A DNA stretch of 9,831 bases from JACRBK01 sp964427955 (lineage in GTDB: Bacteria > Chloroflexota > Anaerolineae > Aggregatilineales > Aggregatilineaceae), in the NCBI GenBank assembly GCA_964427955.1, contig CAYRWY010000212.1:1-9831 (forward strand). The letters are read 5' to 3'. The position numbers were made by a program, and so were the translations under genes. This document shows, piece by piece, positions 1-5,939 of the stretch. Each line of letters opens with the position of its first letter. Position 1 is the first letter of the stretch. The notes beneath the pieces were generated by a model. It ran no database searches and had not been told where the DNA came from. It saw only the letters and a list, made by a program, of their open reading frames with translations.

Positions 1-510
1 ATCTAATCCAGGTGTATTGGTGAGCTGTATTTCTCCACTGCCATCCACTGAAATGGTGTAAATATCATACTGACCATTCCGTTCTGCACAATAAGCCAGA
101 TGTTTACCGTCTGGTGACCACCCGTGCAAATAGCTGGGTCCCTTTTCAGTGACGAGAACCGGTTCACCCCCGTCAAACGGTACGATATAGATTCTTGAAG
201 TGGCATCTTCGTTGGTAAAATGGCTGACAGCAAGCTGGGTGTTATCCGGTGAGAGGACACGGTCATTGTTGCAGTCCGTGGCAAAACCGGTGTTGACTTC
301 TTTCACTGTATCCATTGCCAGGTCGTACCTAAACACACGCCCTTGAGCGTTATAAAGCAGATACCGGCCATCACGCGTCCAGTTGGGGGCTTCAATGACA
401 AAGTCAAACTCTCGAAGAACCGTCCTTACACCTGTGAATACGTCAACTGTCTCCAAAATACTGATTGAATCACGTTCAGCGATCCATTTTCGTAGGGTTT
501 CGATGTCCAT
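1..510 (-). CDS. TolB-like WD40/PD40 beta-propeller protein (partial, N-terminal part)
   Basis: The minus strand is open from an ATG at 510 to the left edge, giving about 170 residues without a stop; the C-terminus lies outside the window. The protein starts MDIETLRKWI and then shows repeated beta-propeller blades. Recognisable pieces are APNWTRDGRYLLYN (about residues 41-54), LSPDNTQLAVSHF (about 86-98) and GWSPDGKHLAYCAERNGQYD (about 130-149), followed by a DIYTISVDG blade end. The W/LSPDG-LA pattern is typical of PD40 repeats, as in TolB and related solitary propeller proteins. No signal peptide is visible, so it is probably cytoplasmic rather than a true periplasmic TolB. A weak GAGG lies 11 bases before the ATG. 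It runs away from the rdh genes and is probably unrelated to dehalogenation. The family assignment is firm; the function is unknown. Confidence 0.8.
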   Translation of the reverse strand, partial: MDIETLRKWIAERDSISILETVDVFTGVRTVLREFDFVIEAPNWTRDGRYLLYNAQGRVFRYDLAMDTVKEVNTGFATDCNNDRVLSPDNTQLAVSHFTNEDATSRIYIVPFDGGEPVLVTEKGPSYLHGWSPDGKHLAYCAERNGQYDIYTISVDGSGEIQLTNTPGLD

Positions 511-531
511 ATGAGTTGCGTCCTCGCTCTG

Positions 532-651
532 TTATTTCAATTCATTCAGTGGAACAGCCACACCGTTCAAGAGTGCCTCGAATAACTCGCGGTAATCCGC
601 CTGATTGTTCACGCTGAGTTCGATACCCAATTGTTCCTTGGCGATCCCAGG
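532..651 (-). pseudogene. 39-codon C-terminal gene remnant
   Basis: In the same frame as the TolB-like gene and 21 bases upstream of its ATG, 39 codons run from just after an in-frame TAG (652-654) to a TAA (532-534). The peptide ends ELFEALLNGVAVPLNELK and looks like a normal helical protein end. Further upstream the frame is interrupted by more stops, and no start codon or RBS is visible. It could be the tail of a gene whose front was lost next to the transposase remnant, or simply random open sequence. I do not recognise the family. Confidence 0.3.
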
Positions 652-744
652 CTAAAGTGTGTTCAATTCGCACCGGGCCTAAACAAAACCTGAGAATAGC
701 GACATGGGGAATTTGCTTCCGCTTCCCACAAGTGGGTCGTTCCC

Positions 745-1125
745 TCAAAAATGAAGGCTTGAGAATTCCCCATACTTCCGCCGAGGATCACCAAAGAGAT
801 CGCGATGCCACCGCAGCACGGTCGCTGGCGGCACAATGAACAGTGCTTCTCGCCATCTCCGGAGTTTGCTGGCTAGCCGTACGATGATGCTCCGTTCCCG
901 CCAACTCCACTGCGGGCGTTTCACCTGTCGTTCCAGCACCATCAGTTGCTGGCGCAGCAGCGCATTCTCCAGCATCAGTTCCGATTTGCTGCGGGTAGCA
1001 TCCGCCACGGCTCCACCAACCAGGCCATGCGCCTCTGGTTTGGTCCATTTCCATAGCCAGGCCACCAACCGCGACCAGACTTCTTTCAACCCACGCGTGA
1101 CAAATCCCGGCAAAAACCATCGCAT
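745..1125 (-). pseudogene. Truncated integrase-type transposase (N-terminal fragment)
   Basis: From an ATG at 1125, with AAGGG six bases before it, the frame encodes 126 residues. Residues about 53-111 carry the N-terminal signature of a family of integrase-core (rve) transposases: ENALLRQQLMVLERQVKRP, followed by an HTH-like stretch and then LRWHRDLF. After that point (about position 793) the similarity stops, and 15 unrelated residues lead to a stop. The catalytic DDE integrase core, which should make the protein about 300-350 residues long, is absent; what follows (532-790) has stops in every frame I checked. It is therefore a decayed, immobile remnant. It lies between the TolB-like gene and the two-component system and marks a past rearrangement at the left border of the rdh locus. 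No terminal inverted repeats could be identified. Confidence 0.7.
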
Positions 1126-1265
1126 GACTCACCCTTTTCCTGTTCAGTTTGAACAAAGGGGCCATTGTACTTGATCTTGTTTCAGCCGGAAATTCCGAAC
1201 GGATGAGCAATTCCGCCAGCACAGACTAGAGTCTGCAATAAATAAAGTGCCTGAGGGCGGCCATG
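1126..1265. other. Intergenic region with a small hairpin, no gene
   Basis: No gene is supported here. It holds the upstream region of the truncated transposase and the sequence just after the response-regulator stop codon. A short perfect hairpin, CAGAC-TAGA-GTCTG, lies at 1222-1235. On the minus strand, the direction of the response regulator, it is not followed by a T tract, so it is not a convincing intrinsic terminator. Confidence 0.4.
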
Positions 1266-1931
1266 CTACAGTTCCTCCAGCAACACGATGTGATTGCGGA
1301 GGGCATAAAGCGCGGCCTGCACGCGGTTTTCGACCTCCAGCTTGTGCAGAATGCTGCTAACGTGCGCCTTCACCGTCTTCAGACTGATCGCCAGTTCAAC
1401 TCCGATCTCCTGGTTGCTCAACCCGCGCGTCACAAGGACCAACACTTCGAGTTCGCGATCGGTGAGCAATTCCGGCGAGGGTTCGCGCTGACCGGGGCCA
1501 GGACGCAGCGCCTCTGCCAAACGGCGGGCCGCTACCGGGTGCAGGTACAGATCTCCGCGTCGCGCCGCGTGGATCGCGGAGGCTAGCTCGTCCGGATCAA
1601 CATCCTTCATCAAATAGCCCGCCGCCCCGGCCTCAATGGCCTGGATCACCTTGTCCGTATCGACAAAGCTGCTCAACATGATCACGTCGATCTCCGGATG
1701 TTCGGCATGGATCATTTGTAGAGCCTCGATCCCACTCAGCGCGGGCAGCACCACATCCATCAATACAACATCCGGCTGGCGCGCCGCGACGAGCTGCAAA
1801 CCCTCTTCCGCGGTCTCCGCCTCACCCACGACCTGGATACCGGGCTGTGTCGACAGAAAAAAGACCAGTCCCTGACGCACCATCTGGTGATCGTCAACCA
1901 ATAAAACCTTCACCGGCGCTTCGCCTGCCAT
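1266..1931 (-). CDS. NarL/FixJ-family response regulator
   Basis: A 221-residue DNA-binding response regulator. The receiver domain (about residues 7-122) has the acidic pair D13/D14, the phosphoacceptor D59 in the VVLMDVVLP strand, the switch serine region at S87/S88 and the conserved K109 in GYLMKD. A C-terminal LuxR-type HTH (about 155-210) starts LTDRELEVLVLVTRGLSNQE, with the recognition helix around SLKTVKAHVSSILHKL. Length and architecture are standard for the family. Its ATG overlaps the stop codon of the kinase gene by one base (TAATG), which implies translational coupling and identifies the cognate kinase. Because the pair is divergent from rdhA, the likely role is control of the rdh operon and possibly of its own promoter; that target is inferred. 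The domain assignment is very secure. Confidence 0.93.
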   Translation of the reverse strand: MAGEAPVKVLLVDDHQMVRQGLVFFLSTQPGIQVVGEAETAEEGLQLVAARQPDVVLMDVVLPALSGIEALQMIHAEHPEIDVIMLSSFVDTDKVIQAIEAGAAGYLMKDVDPDELASAIHAARRGDLYLHPVAARRLAEALRPGPGQREPSPELLTDRELEVLVLVTRGLSNQEIGVELAISLKTVKAHVSSILHKLEVENRVQAALYALRNHIVLLEEL

Positions 1932-3547
1932 TATGCGTTTTCCTTCTCAGGGACTAATGGAATCCGGGCCGTAATCGACGTACTGCCGCCGGGCTGCGAG
2001 CGAATCAACAGCGCCCCGCCCAATATCTCGGCTCGTTCGCGCATACTCACCAGCCCCAACGATCCCGCCTGCCCCAATCCTACCTGGTGCGAATCGAAGC
2101 CAACACCGTTATCCTGGATTGTCAGGGTGGCGATCTGATCGGACACGTCCAGTGAGATGTTTGCACAGGTGGCGTTCGAATGGCGCGCGATGTTGCTCAT
2201 CGCTTCCTGGGCGATGCGGTTCAACGTCTGCTGCACGGTGTGCGATAGATCGTGCACCGGACCCTGAATCGCGAGTGTGACTTCCGTGTCAGCGGAGCGG
2301 CGCAGGCTCTGGACGTGCTGCCGCAGCGCGCTTTCCAGATCGTCGCCCGCCAGATCAATCGGGCGCAGTTCGTTGATCAGCGTGCGCATTTCCGTCTGGA
2401 TCAGCTTCGCCTGCTCCACCAGCACATCGAGCGGCTGCGCGTTGATGCCCGGCACGCTCGCCAGGGACGCCTTTAGCCCGCGCGCGGTCAAGCTCAGCGT
2501 AAACAGGGACTGCGTAACCGAGTCGTGCAGTTCGCTGGCGAGCCGCCGCCGCTCCTCCATAATCGTCAGCTTGCGGCTCTTGTTTTGCAGGTGCCAGTTC
2601 TCGATCAACACCGCGATATTTTCCGCCAGCGCATCGAGCAGCGTCGAAGCGCGAACGGGGATCGTTTGCAGTTCGGGGCGCATCAACACCAGCGCGCCAA
2701 GCACCTGCCCCCGGATTTTCAGAGGCCGGATCGACATTTTACGCATCCCCAGTGAGGTAATCCGGTCCACCAGCGCGGCATCCAGGCCCGCTTCAGCCGC
2801 GTACACATCGTCGATTTTGATCGGCTCCTGGTGCGCTAACACGGTCGGGAACAAGGTGCTTTGCATCAGGTGCAGGCTCCGGCGTAGCTGCTGGTGAGTG
2901 AGACACTGATCGCGGCAGGCAAGCTGTTCGATCAGGCAGGCTTTGCACACCGAAACCGTCGAGGTCATATCGCCGGTTTCGCCAAACAGCACCAGCGAAA
3001 TGATATCCGTGCCCAACACGTCCTGCATAATTTTCAATGCACATTGGGCAGTGCTGTGCAGGTCCGCCTGACTGTTGACCAGACTCGTGATCTGGAGGAT
3101 CGCGTCAAATTCACGTTCGCGCGCAGCGAGCGCGGCTTGCAGCGCGGCCCGCTGCTGGTCAATATCGTCGCGCATCGTCTCGACCGACTCGGCCATCTTG
3201 TTGAAAGCATGCGACAGCAGGACCAACTCCTGCTCGCCGGACCGGATCGGCACCCGGTAGGACAGATCGCCTGCCGCTATCGCGCCCGCACCGTTCGCCA
3301 ACTCGTGGATGGGCAGCACCAGTCGCCGGAACATGATGCTGGCACCGCACAGCACGATGATCACGAACGAGAAGCCCAGCACGCCCCACGCGATCAGCAG
3401 CGATTCGCGCAGCGCTACCGTCCCGTGCCGCATCACGTACATGGTCGGCGCGATCGCCAACAGCAACATCGGCAGCAGCCCCGTTCCCAGGAACAGCACG
3501 ACCAGCCGCTTGATGAGTGTCTCTTGAAAGGGGTGGTGTTGTCGCAT
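1931..3547 (-). CDS. NarX/LiaS-type sensor histidine kinase with HAMP, GAF and a Cys cluster
   Basis: A 538-residue membrane histidine kinase. Two membrane helices (about residues 15-38 and 49-72) are separated by only about ten residues, so there is almost no extracellular sensor domain. Then come a HAMP domain (about 73-125), a coiled linker, a GAF-like domain (about 145-320), a HisKA_3 dimerisation domain with phosphoacceptor H341 in LASELHDSVTQSL, and an ATPase domain with N-box E448/N452, G1 box DNGVGF (479-484) and G2 box SLGLVSMRERA. Within the GAF region are four cysteines spaced CX2CX6CX3C (C201, C204, C211, C215). NarX/NarQ also have a cysteine cluster between HAMP and kinase. The signal is therefore likely intracellular or redox-related (inference). 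I chose the ATG at 3547 because GAAGG precedes it by five bases; an in-frame ATG at 3562 is an alternative. The open frame continues far upstream as antisense to rdhA, which is not coding. Confidence 0.9.
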   Translation of the reverse strand: MRQHHPFQETLIKRLVVLFLGTGLLPMLLLAIAPTMYVMRHGTVALRESLLIAWGVLGFSFVIIVLCGASIMFRRLVLPIHELANGAGAIAAGDLSYRVPIRSGEQELVLLSHAFNKMAESVETMRDDIDQQRAALQAALAAREREFDAILQITSLVNSQADLHSTAQCALKIMQDVLGTDIISLVLFGETGDMTSTVSVCKACLIEQLACRDQCLTHQQLRRSLHLMQSTLFPTVLAHQEPIKIDDVYAAEAGLDAALVDRITSLGMRKMSIRPLKIRGQVLGALVLMRPELQTIPVRASTLLDALAENIAVLIENWHLQNKSRKLTIMEERRRLASELHDSVTQSLFTLSLTARGLKASLASVPGINAQPLDVLVEQAKLIQTEMRTLINELRPIDLAGDDLESALRQHVQSLRRSADTEVTLAIQGPVHDLSHTVQQTLNRIAQEAMSNIARHSNATCANISLDVSDQIATLTIQDNGVGFDSHQVGLGQAGSLGLVSMRERAEILGGALLIRSQPGGSTSITARIPLVPEKENA

Positions 3548-3581
3548 TCCAGCCTTCGTCATTGCATGTGCATTTCCGGGG

Positions 3582-3610
3582 ATTATACCCCCTCCGCCCA
3601 GCAGTCCTAA
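3582..3610 (-). promoter_or_regulatory. Candidate promoter of the kinase-regulator operon
   Basis: On the minus strand a perfect TATAAT lies at 3582-3587. At a 17-base spacing upstream is TTAGGA (3605-3610), only a 3/6 match to the -35 consensus. Transcription would start near 3575, leaving a leader of about 28 bases to the ATG at 3547. The poor -35 coincides with a copy of the AGTCCTA repeat, as expected if an activator binds there. Sequence-based inference only. Confidence 0.4.
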
Positions 3611-3661
3611 CCCCCAGTCCTGCAAGAGCCAGTGGACATAAGGCTTAAGTCCTAGATAGGA
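3603..3661. repeat. AGTCCTA repeats with a TCCTAGATAGGA palindrome: candidate regulator binding sites
   Basis: AGTCCTAA occurs at 3603, AGTCCTGC at 3616 and AGTCCTA at 3648. The last copy is part of a perfect inverted repeat TCCTA-GA-TAGGA at 3650-3661. All copies lie within 60 bases between the divergent kinase and rdhA genes. The first overlaps the kinase -35 region and the palindrome overlaps a possible rdhA -10. NarL-type regulators bind short heptamers singly or as inverted pairs, so these are reasonable candidate operators for the adjacent response regulator. This is inference from position and repetition. Confidence 0.4.
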
Positions 3662-3662
3662 T
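3633..3662 (+). promoter_or_regulatory. Candidate rdhA operon promoter
   Basis: TGGACA (3633-3638, 5/6 match to a -35) is followed after 18 bases by TAGGAT (3657-3662, 4/6 match to a -10), upstream of the riboswitch. The -10 overlaps the TCCTAGATAGGA palindrome. An alternative -10, TATAGT at 3700-3705 (5/6), would start the transcript close to the riboswitch 5' edge but has no good -35. I cannot decide between them. Confidence 0.3.
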
Positions 3663-3707
3663 CGAACCAAAGCCCGATGGAACTCCGCCGGTTTTCTCCT
3701 ATAGTAG

Positions 3708-3810
3708 TGGACGTCAATCACGATGTGGGGAAACCGGTGCGAAACCGGTGCTGTCGCGCAACTGTGACTTGCCGCACGGCAAGGAGTCAGGAACCCACGT
3801 ACCAACGGAC
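3708..3810 (+). ncRNA. Cobalamin riboswitch upstream of rdhA
   Basis: The conserved aptamer core is clear. GGGGAA (3727-3732) is followed by ACCGGTGCGAAACCGGT, forming a hairpin, then GCTG and CGCAACTGTGA, matching the family pattern GCTGNCCCCGCNACTGTNA. A small TTGCCG-CAC-CGGCAA-like hairpin follows (3769-3782). The B12 box appears as GGAGTCAGGAACCC (3783-3796). ATGTGGG near 3723 can pair with CCCACGT near 3794-3800 to close the core. The 5' part is short, so the outer boundaries are approximate. The aptamer binds adenosyl- or other cobalamins. Its position directly before a cobalamin-dependent enzyme gene, with a terminator at its 3' end, indicates cofactor-responsive control of rdhA. The family call is confident; the direction of the switch is not visible. 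Confidence 0.88.
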
Positions 3811-3825
3811 ATCTCGCGTCAAGGT

Positions 3826-3861
3826 GTGCCAGGCCAGCTCTATCTGCCTGGCACGTTTTTT
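3826..3861 (+). terminator. Intrinsic terminator, riboswitch expression platform
   Basis: A perfect nine-base-pair stem, GTGCCAGGC (3826-3834) with GCCTGGCAC (3846-3854), has an 11-base loop and is followed by G and six T. It lies about 30 bases after the B12 box and 150 bases before the rdhA start, as expected for transcriptional attenuation. A short GAC/GTC hairpin at 3808-3820 between aptamer and terminator has CGCG in and next to its loop, which could pair with CGCG in the aptamer loop near 3754-3757. That four-base pairing is weak evidence for a kissing-loop contact. I found no obvious antiterminator complement to the 5' arm. Confidence 0.85.
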
Positions 3862-4009
3862 GTGTGCCGCTGACCAGAGCAGCAGTAGCGCCGTATGCCA
3901 TTGAGGGGCGTTTGCACCATCGTGTTGAGCTGGACTCGTCCAGCCTGTATTCCACGCTCGGCAGGTCGATTTTTTCGAACGCCGAATTATTGATTATGGA
4001 GGAGTGTTT
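3862..4009 (+). other. rdhA 5' leader downstream of the terminator, with RBS
   Basis: No gene is supported here. The leader contains a small hairpin GCTGGA-CTCG-TCCAGC at 3929-3944, then an AT-rich stretch (3984-3996). A very strong Shine-Dalgarno GGAGGAG lies at 3998-4004, five bases before the rdhA ATG. This RBS decides the start at 4010 over the in-frame GTG at 4004, which lies within it. Confidence 0.6.
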
Positions 4010-5545
4010 ATGAGCGAAGAGCAGAAAAAGTCCATCTCTCTCTCGCGCCGCAGCTTTTTGAAGATCGCCGGGCTGGCCGGTGTCGCGGCCCAGGCCGGTG
4101 GTCTGGTGGCTGCCGGAGTCCAGGCGGGCGAAAGCTCGGAGAGCTACACAGGGTGGGAATCCTTCAACCCCGCCACGCAGTTCTTCAATCGCAAGCCGTT
4201 CGAATTCGACGGCCCGGCGCACCTGCCGGTCGCAGAAGTCCGCCGCCCCAGCCACTTGACCGACTACGTCTTCGGGCGCGTGGCCGCGTTCCAGGCCGCA
4301 TACGAAAAGAACCCGGAATGGACCATCGACGACCCGGTCGAGGACCTCGGCGTGCCGCAGCCGCTGGTGGAGTTCTATAACGAATTCCCTGAGCGCCTGG
4401 CGTGGGACTACAAGACCTTCAGCGAAACCATCCCCACCAACATGGCCGACCGTGAAAAGTACGGCTCGTACTACAAGTTGGCCGACGCCTACAGCTCCGG
4501 TTTCGAGGCACACGGGGCCTGGCTCCCCACGCCCGAAACGCCCCCCGAAGAATCCGACTTCGTGATCACCACCCGCGTCGGCGCCGACGTGCCGGCGGTC
4601 TCCAAGCCCATCGGCGATCCGCTGCCGTTCAAGACACCCCAACTCGCCGCCGAGTTCATCAAGGAAGTCGCCCACCGCTACGGCGCGACGCTGGTCGGCA
4701 TCACCAAGACCAACCCCAACTGGCTCTATTCCGAAGGCTGGCGCGGCTGCCCAGCCGATTACGACTTCACCGAAATGCCGGCGCACTGGGAATACTCGAT
4801 CGTCCTCGGTGTCCCGATGGAATGGGACGTCGTGCTCAGCAACCCGCAGTTCGGCACCAGTTACGACGCCTACGACCGCGTGTCGACGGCAGCCGTGCGC
4901 CTGGAAGGGTGCCTGAAGTTTATGGGCTACGCGGCCCGCGCTCATACCCCGATGAAGGGGTACGATCTGATCGTTCCGCCGCACGCCATTGAAGCCGGCC
5001 TGGGCGAAGTAGGCCGTACCGGCTACTGCATCACCCCGGAACTGGGCGGCAACTGCCGTATGGCGCAGGTTACGACCAACCTGCCCATGGAACTCGACAA
5101 ACCGATCGATTTCGGCGTGGCCGACTTCTGCAAGAAGTGCAAGCTCTGCGCTGATAGCTGCCCCTCCGGCGCGATCTCCAAAGCTGATTCGCCCGACGGC
5201 ATGGTGCTGCGCGGCTACGAGCACTGGTACATCAACAATGGCGCGTGCTACAACTTCTGGCGCGAGACGATGGGGCCCATGGGTTGCCGCCTGTGCGTTG
5301 CGACCTGCCCCTACAGCCGCAAAGACAACTGGCTCCACGACCTGGCGCGCACGCTCGACCCGCGCGACCCGACCGGGATCGTCAGCAGCGGCCTGCTGTG
5401 GATGCAGAAGAATCTCTTCGACGCGCCCGATGCCGTCGATTATCGTCGTGTGCCTGAAGGCGAATTCGCCAGCTACCGACCTGCCCCATCCTATATGGAT
5501 GCCGCCAAGTATCTCAATATCAAGGTCGTCAAACCAGGAGAGTAA
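4010..5545 (+). CDS. rdhA: Reductive dehalogenase catalytic subunit RdhA
   Basis: A 511-residue corrinoid/iron-sulfur reductive dehalogenase, the terminal reductase of organohalide respiration, which removes halogen from an organic substrate. The N-terminus has a canonical Tat signal, SRRSFLK (residues 12-18), then a hydrophobic Ala/Gly stretch to about 38, so the folded enzyme is exported. Two C-terminal [4Fe-4S] motifs are intact: CX2CX2CX3CP (C374, C377, C380, C384) and CX12CX2CX3CP (C413, C426, C429, C433). The block from GATLVGITKTN (225-235) through EAGLGEVGRTGYCITPELGG (328-347) is the typical corrinoid-binding dehalogenase core. By eye, Y288 in AYDR aligns with the conserved GYS tyrosine of RdhA proteins that acts as proton donor; this is inference. 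Length fits respiratory enzymes. rdhB starts three bases after its stop. The substrate cannot be predicted. It is probably controlled by the riboswitch and the divergent two-component system. Confidence 0.95.
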   Translation: MSEEQKKSISLSRRSFLKIAGLAGVAAQAGGLVAAGVQAGESSESYTGWESFNPATQFFNRKPFEFDGPAHLPVAEVRRPSHLTDYVFGRVAAFQAAYEKNPEWTIDDPVEDLGVPQPLVEFYNEFPERLAWDYKTFSETIPTNMADREKYGSYYKLADAYSSGFEAHGAWLPTPETPPEESDFVITTRVGADVPAVSKPIGDPLPFKTPQLAAEFIKEVAHRYGATLVGITKTNPNWLYSEGWRGCPADYDFTEMPAHWEYSIVLGVPMEWDVVLSNPQFGTSYDAYDRVSTAAVRLEGCLKFMGYAARAHTPMKGYDLIVPPHAIEAGLGEVGRTGYCITPELGGNCRMAQVTTNLPMELDKPIDFGVADFCKKCKLCADSCPSGAISKADSPDGMVLRGYEHWYINNGACYNFWRETMGPMGCRLCVATCPYSRKDNWLHDLARTLDPRDPTGIVSSGLLWMQKNLFDAPDAVDYRRVPEGEFASYRPAPSYMDAAKYLNIKVVKPGE

Positions 5546-5548
5546 ACC

Positions 5549-5860
5549 ATGTTCTTTGGCAGCGATGTTTTCTGGCTTCTGATGGGGGTGGTTCTGGTTC
5601 TGGTAGCGGTGGCGTTCAAAGCGTTTGCCGAGGACCTGGGCTGGCACTTCACCTGGTGGAAAGGGCTGCTGGCCCTGCTGTGGTACGGTCTTTTCAGCAT
5701 CTCGTTCTACGCCTACGGCACGCTGGCTGGTGAAAACGAAGGCAGCGCGGGTGTCAAAATCATGCTGCTGATCCTGTTCATCTGCCTGATCCTGGGCGTA
5801 GGACTGTGGCGCTTGATGGCGTGGACGCCGAACAAGGCCAAGCCGGAGACGGACGCATAA
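5549..5860 (+). CDS. rdhB: Reductive dehalogenase membrane anchor RdhB
   Basis: A 103-residue integral membrane protein with three predicted helices (about residues 8-26, 38-58 and 69-90). Between helices two and three lies GENEG, containing ENE (62-64). This matches the EXE motif described for RdhB/PceB loops and thought to contact RdhA; the recollection is from family knowledge. Size, three-helix topology and position immediately after rdhA are diagnostic. The protein holds the exported RdhA at the outer face of the cytoplasmic membrane. Its RBS (AGGAG) lies inside the end of rdhA and the gap is three bases, so the two are co-transcribed and probably translationally coupled. Sequence identity in this family is low, so context carries much of the call. 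Confidence 0.88.
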   Translation: MFFGSDVFWLLMGVVLVLVAVAFKAFAEDLGWHFTWWKGLLALLWYGLFSISFYAYGTLAGENEGSAGVKIMLLILFICLILGVGLWRLMAWTPNKAKPETDA

Positions 5861-5884
5861 CGTCGCACTAAACCCGCACGTAAC

Positions 5885-5921
5885 CGCGAGGAAGAGACGT
5901 CGTGCTCTTCCTCACGATTTT
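5885..5921 (+). terminator. Probable intrinsic terminator or attenuator after rdhB
   Basis: CGCGAGGAAGAG (5885-5896) can pair with CTCTTCCTCACG (5905-5916) over 12 positions with one mismatch, around an 8-base loop, followed by ATTTT. It lies between rdhB and the TPR gene. The T tract is short, so partial readthrough is plausible; that would give more rdhAB than downstream mRNA. It could also stabilise the 3' end of an rdhAB transcript. Confidence 0.6.
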
Positions 5922-5939
5922 GTCATGAATGAGTGAAGT

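Noticed and set aside
3..284. Minus-strand 93-residue open frame at the left edge
   Set aside because: It is a shadow: the adjacent minus-strand frame encodes the TolB-like propeller repeats continuously from 510 to the edge.
1222..1235. Hairpin downstream of the response regulator as an intrinsic terminator
   Set aside because: The stem is only five base pairs and no T tract follows it in the direction of the regulator gene.
4004..4009. GTG start two codons upstream for rdhA
   Set aside because: It lies inside the GGAGGAG Shine-Dalgarno; the ATG at 4010 has ideal spacing.
3548..5647. Very long minus-strand open frame continuing upstream of the histidine kinase, antisense to rdhA
   Set aside because: The part beyond 3562 has no domain, runs through the riboswitch and promoter region, and is opposite a clearly real rdhA; it is open only because of high G+C codon bias. 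The kinase starts at 3547 or 3562.
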